NCBI RefSeq assembly: GCF_040436365.1
Contig: NZ_AP026369.1
Coordinates: 124,001-188,000, forward strand
Length of the DNA stretch: 64,000 nucleotides
Origin: Hydrogenimonas sp. SS33
GTDB taxonomy: Bacteria > Campylobacterota > Campylobacteria > Campylobacterales > Hydrogenimonadaceae
Direction of reading: 5' to 3'
Position 1 is the stretch's first letter, and each line of letters begins with the position of its first letter. Of this stretch, positions 31,651 through 38,074 are shown in pieces. The notes under the pieces are model-generated. The model was not told the DNA's origin and did no database searches. It saw only the letters and a list, made by a program, of their open reading frames with translations. A program made the translations under genes and the position numbers.

Positions 31651-32842
31651 TGCGTTTCTCCTCTTTGGTCTCCAAGTCCTTGACCCAGATCTCTCCCGCT
31701 TTCATTTCATCTTCGCCGATGACGCCGCAATAGCGGGCACGGAGGCGGTCGGCGGCCTTGAGGTGGGCTTTGAGGGAGCGTTTGGCGTACTCGGTGAAGA
31801 CCTTCGTCTCTTTCCGTTTGCGGTGGGCCAGGTCGATGACGGTATCGAGTGCTTCGGGGACCATGACGCCGAGGTAGATGCCCTGCCGTCCGGCTTCGGG
31901 CATTTTGACCAGGTCGAGGATCCGCTCCACCCCCAGTGCGAAACCGACGGCGGGTGTCGGTTTGCCTCCGAGAAACTCCACCAGGCGGTTGTAGCGCCCG
32001 CCGCCGGCGATGGCGCTCTGGGCGCCCACTTCGTCGCTGACAAATTCGAAGGCGGTGCGGGTGTAGTAGTCCAGGCCACGGACAAGTTTGGGGTCGAGCT
32101 CGTAGGGGAGGGCGTGGGCCTCCAGGAGCCTGACGAGGGTCCGGAAATCCCGGTCGCAGATTTCGCAGAGTTTGTCGGTGATGACCGGGGCCTCTTTCAA
32201 AAGTGCCTGGCAGCTTTCGACTTTGCAGTCGAGCACGCGGATCGGGTTGGTTTCGATGCGCCGCTGGCAATCTTCGCAGAGGCCGTCGCGGATGTCGTTG
32301 AGGTGGCTAACGAGGCTCTCGCGGTAGCCGGGCATGCACTCCGGGCAGCCGAGGGAGTTGATCTTGATGGTGTAGCCGATGCCCAGCGCGTCGAAAATGT
32401 CCTTGATCATCAGAATGATGGTGAAGTCTTCGTAGACGCTCTCTTCACCGAAACTCTCGCAGCCGAACTGGTGGAACTCCCGCAGGCGCCCTTTCTGGGG
32501 TCGCTCGTAGCGGAACATGGGGCCGTGGTAGTAGAAGCGGTGCACGCCCCCCTTGCGGTCGAGCTTGTTCTGGATGAACATCCGCACGACGCCGGCGGTC
32601 CCTTCGGGGCGGAGGCAGACGTCGTGGCCCCCTTTGTCGATGAACTGGTACATCTCTTTGCCGACGATATCGCTGCTTTCGCCGACGCTGCGCTTGAAGA
32701 GGGCGGTCTCTTCCAACAGGGGCGTTTCGATGTAGTCGTACCCGTACCGGCGGGCGATTTCACCCGCGGTTTTTAGAAGGTAGAGAAACCGTTCGCTCTC
32801 CGGCGGGATGATGTCTTTCATGCCTCGCAAAGCTTGAATCAT
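31631..32842 (-). CDS. hisS: Histidyl-tRNA synthetase
   Basis: Charges tRNA-His. Class II synthetase with RGMKDIIPPES at the start, motif 2 around FRYERPQKGRLREFHQFG, the histidine-binding motif LVRGLDYYTRTAFEF and AGGGRYNRLVEFLGG, and motif 3 VGFALGVERILDL. A C-terminal anticodon-binding domain covers about 315-403. 403 residues. Overlaps tmk by 4 bases. Confidence 0.96.
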   Translation of the reverse strand: MIQALRGMKDIIPPESERFLYLLKTAGEIARRYGYDYIETPLLEETALFKRSVGESSDIVGKEMYQFIDKGGHDVCLRPEGTAGVVRMFIQNKLDRKGGVHRFYYHGPMFRYERPQKGRLREFHQFGCESFGEESVYEDFTIILMIKDIFDALGIGYTIKINSLGCPECMPGYRESLVSHLNDIRDGLCEDCQRRIETNPIRVLDCKVESCQALLKEAPVITDKLCEICDRDFRTLVRLLEAHALPYELDPKLVRGLDYYTRTAFEFVSDEVGAQSAIAGGGRYNRLVEFLGGKPTPAVGFALGVERILDLVKMPEAGRQGIYLGVMVPEALDTVIDLAHRKRKETKVFTEYAKRSLKAHLKAADRLRARYCGVIGEDEMKAGEIWVKDLETKEEKRIAVDLF

Positions 32843-33420
32843 TGGCGTTCCTTGATGAATTGGGTTAGGGTTTCGGTGACGGCTTCCACGGGCTGTGCCG
32901 CATCGACGACGATATGGTCGATGGCCAACAGGTCCAGCAGCTCCTCCATCGTCCGCTGTACCGCCATCATGTAGCCGGTGCCCCGCCGTTCGATGGCGTC
33001 GCGGCTCTTTTGGCCGAGGCGGCTTTGCAGCGTCTTCTCATCCAGTTTCAGCAAAACGGCGGCATCGGGAAAGAGGCCGTCCGTGGCGAAACGGTTGAGT
33101 TGCAGCAGGGTGTCGACGGGGAGCTTTTCGTGCACGTGGGCATAGGCGATACCCGAGATGAAGGAGCGGTCGCTGAGGATGAGCCGGCGGCGGTTGGGGC
33201 GGATGATGCGTTCCGTGTGTTCGGCGCGGTCGGCGAGAAAGAGGAGGGCTTCGGCCCTGGGGTGCACGCCGCCGGAGTCGAGCAGTATGGCGCGTATGCG
33301 CCTGCCAAGCTCCGTTCCGCCCGGCTCTCTGGTGACCACCACGTCGTCAAACCGGCTTCGCAGCCTCTCGATCTGGGTGCTTTTGCCGGCGGTGTCGATC
33401 CCCTCGAATGCGATGTACAT
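32839..33420 (-). CDS. tmk: Thymidylate kinase
   Basis: Phosphorylates dTMP to dTDP. P-loop at the N-terminus is FEGIDTAGKSTQIERL, the DR(F/Y)-type motif appears as ILSDRSFISGIAYA, and the lid region has the basic QSRLGQKSRDAIERRG. 193 residues. Sits 3 bases after coaD in the same operon. Confidence 0.94.
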   Translation of the reverse strand: MYIAFEGIDTAGKSTQIERLRSRFDDVVVTREPGGTELGRRIRAILLDSGGVHPRAEALLFLADRAEHTERIIRPNRRRLILSDRSFISGIAYAHVHEKLPVDTLLQLNRFATDGLFPDAAVLLKLDEKTLQSRLGQKSRDAIERRGTGYMMAVQRTMEELLDLLAIDHIVVDAAQPVEAVTETLTQFIKERQ

Positions 33421-33423
33421 GGG

Positions 33424-33903
33424 TTACGCCCTCCTGCCTATCACGGCGCTCACCTCCGGCGGGAGCAGATGGTCGCAGGAGGCGCCGTGCTTGAGGATGG
33501 CGCGCACCACGGAGGAGCTGATGAAGGCGTTTTCGAGGCTCGGCATCAGGTAGACCGTTTCGATCTCGGGGTCCAGCGAAGCGTTGGCGTACCCCATCTG
33601 GAGTTCGTATTCGAAGTCGCTGACGGCACGCAGGCCGCGGATGATGATTTTCGAGCTGCTTTCACGGCAGAAATCGACCAGAAGACCGGAGAAACCCTTC
33701 ACCTCGACGCTCGGCAGTTTTTTGCAGGCAGCTTTGGCCATGGCGATGCGCTCGTCGTGAGAAAACATCGGCCCCTTTTCGTTGGAGGCGGCCACCGCCA
33801 CGACCACCTCGTTGAAAAGCCGGGTGGCGCGGACGATAATGTCCATATGCCCGTTGGTGATGGGGTCGAAGGTCCCGGGGTAGATGACTCGTTTGGGGTT
33901 CAT
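33424..33903 (-). CDS. coaD: Phosphopantetheine adenylyltransferase
   Basis: Penultimate step of CoA synthesis, adenylating 4'-phosphopantetheine. 159 residues from MNPKRVIYPGTFDPITNGHM, where the T/H-x-G-H nucleotidyl-transferase motif is visible; RGLRAVSDFEYELQMGYAN and the ISSSVVRAI block near the C-terminus complete the signature. An in-frame extension upstream of 33903 lies in ubiX and is not used. ATGA overlap with ubiX. Confidence 0.95.
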   Translation of the reverse strand: MNPKRVIYPGTFDPITNGHMDIIVRATRLFNEVVVAVAASNEKGPMFSHDERIAMAKAACKKLPSVEVKGFSGLLVDFCRESSSKIIIRGLRAVSDFEYELQMGYANASLDPEIETVYLMPSLENAFISSSVVRAILKHGASCDHLLPPEVSAVIGRRA

Positions 33904-34427
33904 GCGTCCTCGATTCTCCAGCGTTTGTAGAGCCGGTTGGGAATGCCCAGCAGGTCGAACCATTTGCCGACGATGAAACGCTCCATCTCCTCCAGATTCG
34001 ACTGTCGGCTGTAGTACCCCATGACGGGCGGGGCGATGATGACCCCCAGGCGCGAAAGTTTGAGCATGTTTTCCAGGGCGATGGCGCTGTAGGGCATCTC
34101 CCTGGGGGCGAGCAGGAGGGGCCTGCGCTCCTTGATCATCACGGCGGCGGCGCGGGTGGTCAGGTTGTCGGCGATGCCGCAGGCGATTTTGGCGAGGGTG
34201 TTCATGCTGCAGGGGGTGACCATCATGGCGTCGCTGGGAAAGGAGCCCGAGGCCACGGGAGCGCCGATATCGCTGTTGTCGTAGCGGCGCAGGTTCTCGT
34301 TTTCCAGCACCTTTTGCGCATTGTCGGAGAGGATGAGATAGGGGGTCACCTCTTCGGGGAGCAGTTCGACGGCTTTCAGGCCCAGCTCCACGCCGCTGGC
34401 GCCTGTGACGGCGACGACCAGCCTCAT
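33900..34427 (-). CDS. ubiX: Flavin prenyltransferase, UbiX family
   Basis: Makes prenylated FMN, the cofactor of UbiD-type decarboxylases in quinone synthesis. 175 residues: VVAVTGASGVELGLKAVEL is the FMN-binding start, MMVTPCSMNTLAKIACGIADN the central motif, LLLAPREMPYSAIALENM the next block, and IAPPVMGYYSRQSNLEEMER the C-terminal part. The true start is the ATG overlapping the flgA stop (ATGA); the longer frame is inside flgA. In Campylobacterota the likely use is menaquinone (futalosine pathway). Confidence 0.93.
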   Translation of the reverse strand: MRLVVAVTGASGVELGLKAVELLPEEVTPYLILSDNAQKVLENENLRRYDNSDIGAPVASGSFPSDAMMVTPCSMNTLAKIACGIADNLTTRAAAVMIKERRPLLLAPREMPYSAIALENMLKLSRLGVIIAPPVMGYYSRQSNLEEMERFIVGKWFDLLGIPNRLYKRWRIEDA

Positions 34428-35308
34428 CGCAGTTCCACCAGGCCGCGGCCTTTGACGATGCCTGTCATCACCCGTCCGTTTCCTTTCTTCACCGTGATCA
34501 TCTCTCCTCTGTACCCGTTTTTCAGTGCGATGGCGTCGAATTCGATATGGACCGCCCCTTCGTCGTAGAGGCAGTGGACCCTGTCGTGCTTTCTCACATC
34601 CGGAAGCGGCGCCGTCATCCGTTTCGTGAGTATCTCCCCCGCACGGATATTTCGCCTGGCGATAAGGCCTTTTCCATGCAGGGGCCATAGGGGCGTGTCG
34701 CCAAACTTCCTGAAAGGAAGGGTCGCTTCCGACACCGAATCCAGGGAAATGATTTTATCTTTTTTTATTTGATGATTGGCTTTATAGACCGTAATGGAGC
34801 CCTTCAGGTCGTAACGGAAAAAGTGCCTCTCTTTACCGCATTTGGCGACGAAGGTGCCATGGTCGCGTCGAAGACCGGCGGGCGTGAGACGGAGGCTGCA
34901 ACCCCTGTCGGAGGTAAGGGTGTCCCGTAAGGAGGTGGGGGCGATATGCAAAGCCTCTATTTGCAGGGAGGGGTAGCGCTTGCGGTAGGCTGCCATGAGG
35001 CTTTTGCGAAAACGGGGATAGTGCCGCGGCGGCTGAAGGTCGAAGCGAATATCGGCACTTTTGGGCGTTTCGACCCTGCACTCCGGCACCGTCTTTTTCA
35101 ATTGCGAAAGGATCTTGTAGACCGGGACAAGCGTCCGCGGCCGGTTCGGAAGGGTCAGAAGGCAGCGGCGGTCTGCTTTGAAACCGAGAGTTTCAGGCGT
35201 AATGCAGGGGGTCGTTGTGAAATAGTGGCTTTTGAGTCGGATGGTGCATTCATTTTTGGAAGCGTGGAGATTCGAAAAAAAGAGTAGGGAAAAAAAGATG
35301 AGAAAAAT
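34424..35308 (-). CDS. flgA: Flagellar basal-body P-ring assembly protein FlgA, start codon non-standard
   Basis: Periplasmic chaperone needed for P-ring assembly. The C-terminal SAF domain is clear: [20 protein letters not shown], then [20 protein letters not shown] and [16 protein letters not shown]. The N-terminus should be an export signal, and one is present ([19 protein letters not shown]), but no ATG, GTG or TTG lies between the tRNA-Gly gene and this signal. The only codon in a suitable place is ATT at 35308-35306, whose first base is the last base of the tRNA's encoded CCA. The next in-frame standard start upstream is a GTG inside the tRNA. About 294 residues with the ATT start. No Shine-Dalgarno is seen. 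Identification as FlgA is good; the start is unresolved. Confidence 0.82.
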   Translation of the reverse strand: MFLIFFSLLFFSNLHASKNECTIRLKSHYFTTTPCITPETLGFKADRRCLLTLPNRPRTLVPVYKILSQLKKTVPECRVETPKSADIRFDLQPPRHYPRFRKSLMAAYRKRYPSLQIEALHIAPTSLRDTLTSDRGCSLRLTPAGLRRDHGTFVAKCGKERHFFRYDLKGSITVYKANHQIKKDKIISLDSVSEATLPFRKFGDTPLWPLHGKGLIARRNIRAGEILTKRMTAPLPDVRKHDRVHCLYDEGAVHIEFDAIALKNGYRGEMITVKKGNGRVMTGIVKGRGLVELR

Positions 35309-35382
35309 GGAGCGGGAGACGGGGGTCGAACCCGCGACCCCAACCTTGGCAAGGTTGTGCTCTACCACTGAGCTACTCCCGC
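35308..35382 (-). tRNA. tRNA-Gly(GCC)
   Basis: 75 bases on the minus strand with CCA encoded. Acceptor stem GCGGGAG/CTCCCGC, D-arm GCTCAGTGGTAGAGC, anticodon loop TTGCCAA with anticodon GCC, T-arm GCGGGTTCGACCCCCGT. It lies 5 bases after tRNA-Leu and directly abuts flgA. Confidence 0.96.
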
Positions 35383-35387
35383 AAAAA

Positions 35388-35474
35388 TGGTACCGAGGGC
35401 CGGACTCGAACCGGCACGGCCTAACGGCCACCAGATTTTGAGTCTGGCGTGTCTACCAGTTTCACCACCCCGGC
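35388..35474 (-). tRNA. tRNA-Leu(CAA)
   Basis: 87 bases on the minus strand, CCA encoded. Acceptor GCCGGGG with CCTCGGT (two G-U pairs), anticodon stem CCAGA/TCTGG with loop CTCAAAA and anticodon CAA, long variable arm TGGCCGTTAGGCC, T-arm GCCGGTTCGAGTCCGGC. Reads UUG codons. Confidence 0.95.
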
Positions 35475-35526
35475 TTCTGGTACCTCTGAAAATTTCTGGT
35501 GGAATTTTAGTAACTGGAAACTTAAA

Positions 35527-35548
35527 CACCGGTTAATCCTAACCGGTG
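35527..35548 (-). terminator. Hairpin downstream of hup
   Basis: 8-bp perfect stem CACCGGTT / AACCGGTG with a 6-base loop, 16 bases after the HU stop on the minus strand and followed by TTTAAGTTT. Probable weak intrinsic terminator separating hup from the tRNA genes. Confidence 0.55.
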
Positions 35549-35563
35549 CATTTCAAAATGAAA

Positions 35564-35839
35564 TTATTTGGCGACCGCTTCTTTCAGCTTTTTGCCTACT
35601 TTGAATTTGACGGCGCGTGTGGCAGGAACTTCTACGACACGATCTGTGCCCGGAACTTTCGCTTTGCGAGCTGCACGTTCGGCAGTGGTGAAGGTACCGA
35701 AACCGATGAAGCTGACACTTTTGCCGGCCGCGAGCGCTTCGGTGATCGTTTCGATCGCCGCATCGAGTACCGCTTCGGTATCTTTTTTGGACAATCCCGC
35801 TTTTTCGGCTACTGCCTGAACGAATTCCGCTTTTTTCAT
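35564..35839 (-). CDS. hup: HU-family DNA-binding protein
   Basis: 91-residue nucleoid protein. KKAEFVQAVAEKAGLSKKDT is the first helix pair and VSFIGFGTFTTAERAAR the DNA-binding arm base; the arm itself (KAKVPGTDRVVEVPATRAVK) has the proline position of HU proteins. It bends and protects DNA as a homodimer. AGGATAGCTC precedes the ATG. The upstream region is AT-rich to about 35960. Confidence 0.96.
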   Translation of the reverse strand: MKKAEFVQAVAEKAGLSKKDTEAVLDAAIETITEALAAGKSVSFIGFGTFTTAERAARKAKVPGTDRVVEVPATRAVKFKVGKKLKEAVAK

Positions 35840-35962
35840 AGAGCTATCCTTATGTGAGATTTACGCAGTCATTGTACACTCTTTTATTTCAAATTGCAAG
35901 AAATCTTATAAAAAAACTAAACCCAATGCCTCAAATGCCGATGTTGTTTACAATAATTTAAT

Positions 35963-36238
35963 AAACTGATGTTGCGCAGTGGTCACCATCATCCGTCCAA
36001 CGAGAACGCATACGATGCGAGGCGAAAAGGTTCGGGCGTAGCCGAAGCTACGTTCGGTTCTTTTCAACGATGTCAGCGTGTGCGTTATCGTTGGACTCCG
36101 AAGGGGCGGCACTATCGCCGCACGATCACGGCGTTGCGACGGCATCGGCGTAGCTTCGGCTACGCCTCGCCGCAGCGCCTTGTGCTCGCACGACGCTGAT
36201 GCCGCGGATGCCGGTGACTACTACGTAACATCAGTTTT
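35963..36238. repeat. 276-bp structured element with terminal inverted repeats
   Basis: Ends are inverted repeats of about 32 bases with 5 mismatches: left AACTGATGTTGCGCAGTGG then TCACC and CATCCG; right (reverse complement) AACTGATGTTACGTAGTAG then TCACC and CATCCG. The first 10-13 bases equal the termini of the ~125-bp element family. Inside are nested hairpins: GTCCAACGA...TCGTTGGAC (about 35995-36096) enclosing CGTAGCcgaaGCTACG, and GGCGTAGcttcgGCTACGCC near 36150. It fills the gap between hup and flgL (35840-36291); I see no gene in that gap. Confidence 0.75.
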
Positions 36239-36242
36239 ACAA

Positions 36243-36258
36243 CGGAACCCATTTTGCT
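36243..36258 (+). promoter_or_regulatory. Sigma-54 (RpoN) promoter for flgL
   Basis: CGGAACCCATTTTGCT has the GG (36244-36245), ten bases, GC (36256-36257) spacing and the A-C and TTTTGC features of -24/-12 promoters. A start near 36269 leaves a ~23-base leader with GGAGAGAGG before the flgL ATG. Hook and hook-associated genes are RpoN-controlled in Campylobacterota, which fits. Confidence 0.65.
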
Positions 36259-36291
36259 TGGGGAAAACCGAGTGAATGGAGAGAGGTAGAT

Positions 36292-37992
36292 ATGAGAATC
36301 ACGCAAAACAACTTTTACAATACTTTTATCAACGACCAGCAGAGCATCAAAGAGCAGTTGAACCGTCTCAATCAGCAGATCTCCTCTGGAACGAAGATCA
36401 AATATGGCTACGAAGATCCCCAGGTTTTCGCCGAAACGTTGCGCCTCGACTACGAGGAGACCACCCTGAACCAGGCGGTCGATGCCTCCACCGATGCCCA
36501 GAATTTCGCCAACAATATCGACAGTGTCATGTTCCAGTTCACCGACGCGCTGACCCGTTTCAAGACACTTCTGATTCAGGCGGCCAACGGCAGCAATGCC
36601 GATGCCAACTACTACGCCATCAGCAATGAGCTCAAGTCACTGAAGGAGCACTTCGTCAACCTGGGGAACAGCTCCATCAACGGCCGCTACCTCTTTTCCG
36701 GCAACAAGCTCGACGTCAAACCGCTGGATGAAAAGGGGAACTATTACGGCAACGGCGAAGAGCTCAAGGCGGTCGTGGGTGCAGGGGTGGAAGTACCCTA
36801 CAACATCCCGGGCAAGGATCTCTTTTTCGGAGAAGACAACAATGTGAACCGCAGCGTCATGACCAATGTCGCACTGGTAAAAAAAGATGGCAGCGGGCCT
36901 GTATCTATGGATACCACTCTGGAAGAGATTACGGGCCCGGGCAGCGATTATGAATTTACCGTCAGCGGCCGGAAAAGCGACGGAACGATTTTTCAACAAA
37001 CCATAGATACATTGACATCCGGAAGCAGCGTTGCCGATTTGCTGAATGAAATAAAAACCGCCTATGGCGATCAGGTGGACGTTTCCCTGGTCAACGGATA
37101 TATTCAGCTTCGTGACAAACGGGAAGGCAACAGCCTGCTGGATTTCCATATGGTCGGTTCGTATGCAGATGAAAACAACAATCCGCAATCCATTGATTTC
37201 GTGAAGTCGAACGGGGTGAGTGGAGAGACCTATGCCGACAATGTTCCGTTTGAAAAATTAGGGGGAAACAGGTTCCGTGGGAATATGCCGCAAATCGTAT
37301 TGGAAAATCAGTCATTTGCGACCAATGCGACGAAATTGAGTGACACTACAAAAGTGGATCTTGCAGGAAAAAGCATAACTATCAGTGTCAATGGAACAGA
37401 TTCGACATTTTCCATAGACAACACCACAACATTCGGACAACTTTTCGAAGAGATAAAGAATGCGGTCAATAATCAGACCGGAAAACCTGTTGAAGCGGCA
37501 ATTGATCATAACGGTCGTATCAAAGTTTCATCCGAAGGGCTTTCTAGTTTTTCACTTTCTGAAAACAGTGCTCCACCTGTCTTGCTTTTCAATACCAATG
37601 ACGCCTTGACGGTCGACGATCCCAAGCACGATTTTTTCGCTTCCATCGATGCGGCGATCGAGGCGGTGGAAAACGGGCTTCTCTACCCCGACGGAAAGAG
37701 TGACGCCCTGGCCAGAAATCCCGGCATCGAAAATGCGATCGCGCGAATCGACCATGTGATATCCCATGTCGACAAGGAGCATACGAAAATCGGCGCGATG
37801 TCCAACAGCCTCAAGTATGCCGTCGAACGGAATGAAACCCTCAAAATCAACGTCCAGACGTTGCGGTCGGATATTCTCGACACCGATATCGGCGAAGCTT
37901 CCATGAAGCTCAGCCAGCTCAGCCTCAATTTTCAGGCGATGATGGCAACGGTTGCGAAAGTCCAGAATCTCTCTCTGGTTAACTATATATAA
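36292..37992 (+). CDS. flgL: Flagellar hook-associated protein FlgL (HAP3)
   Basis: 566-residue junction protein linking hook to filament. The flagellin-like N-terminus is MRITQNNFYNTFINDQQSIK with LNRLNQQISSGTKIKYGYED, and the C-terminus has SMKLSQLSLNFQAMMATVAK and VQNLSLVNYI; both form the coiled coil of the axial family. The large middle part (about 190-430) is variable and its DNA (36,880-37,600) is more AT-rich than the ends, as is common for surface-exposed flagellin domains. The next gene is ftsK, as in Campylobacter. The stop TAA is inside a 15-bp tandem duplication. Confidence 0.9.
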   Translation: MRITQNNFYNTFINDQQSIKEQLNRLNQQISSGTKIKYGYEDPQVFAETLRLDYEETTLNQAVDASTDAQNFANNIDSVMFQFTDALTRFKTLLIQAANGSNADANYYAISNELKSLKEHFVNLGNSSINGRYLFSGNKLDVKPLDEKGNYYGNGEELKAVVGAGVEVPYNIPGKDLFFGEDNNVNRSVMTNVALVKKDGSGPVSMDTTLEEITGPGSDYEFTVSGRKSDGTIFQQTIDTLTSGSSVADLLNEIKTAYGDQVDVSLVNGYIQLRDKREGNSLLDFHMVGSYADENNNPQSIDFVKSNGVSGETYADNVPFEKLGGNRFRGNMPQIVLENQSFATNATKLSDTTKVDLAGKSITISVNGTDSTFSIDNTTTFGQLFEEIKNAVNNQTGKPVEAAIDHNGRIKVSSEGLSSFSLSENSAPPVLLFNTNDALTVDDPKHDFFASIDAAIEAVENGLLYPDGKSDALARNPGIENAIARIDHVISHVDKEHTKIGAMSNSLKYAVERNETLKINVQTLRSDILDTDIGEASMKLSQLSLNFQAMMATVAKVQNLSLVNYI

Positions 37993-38016
37993 TAGGGGTT
38001 GATATAATAGGGGTTG
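37987..38016 (+). repeat. Perfect 15-bp tandem duplication at the flgL stop
   Basis: ATATAATAGGGGTTG occurs twice in a row. The first copy contains the flgL stop codon, and both contain a TATAAT-like string. The second copy ends in TTG of the possible -35 of the ftsK promoter. Confidence 0.8.
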
Positions 38017-38043
38017 CAGACGCTTTCGGGGATGAGATATAAT
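38014..38043 (+). promoter_or_regulatory. Promoter for ftsK
   Basis: TTGCAG (38014-38019), 18-base spacer and perfect TATAAT (38038-38043). The start near 38050 is 25 bases before the proposed AUU start codon, the same distance as in ilvB and acnB here. Confidence 0.6.
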
Positions 38044-38074
38044 CTTCCGTTCATTTTTTCGGAAGGATGTCACC

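Noticed and set aside
35308-35474. tRNA gene pair as an attachment site for an integrated element
   Set aside because: No integrase gene and no duplicated tRNA 3' end were seen nearby; both flanks are the conserved flgA and hup genes.
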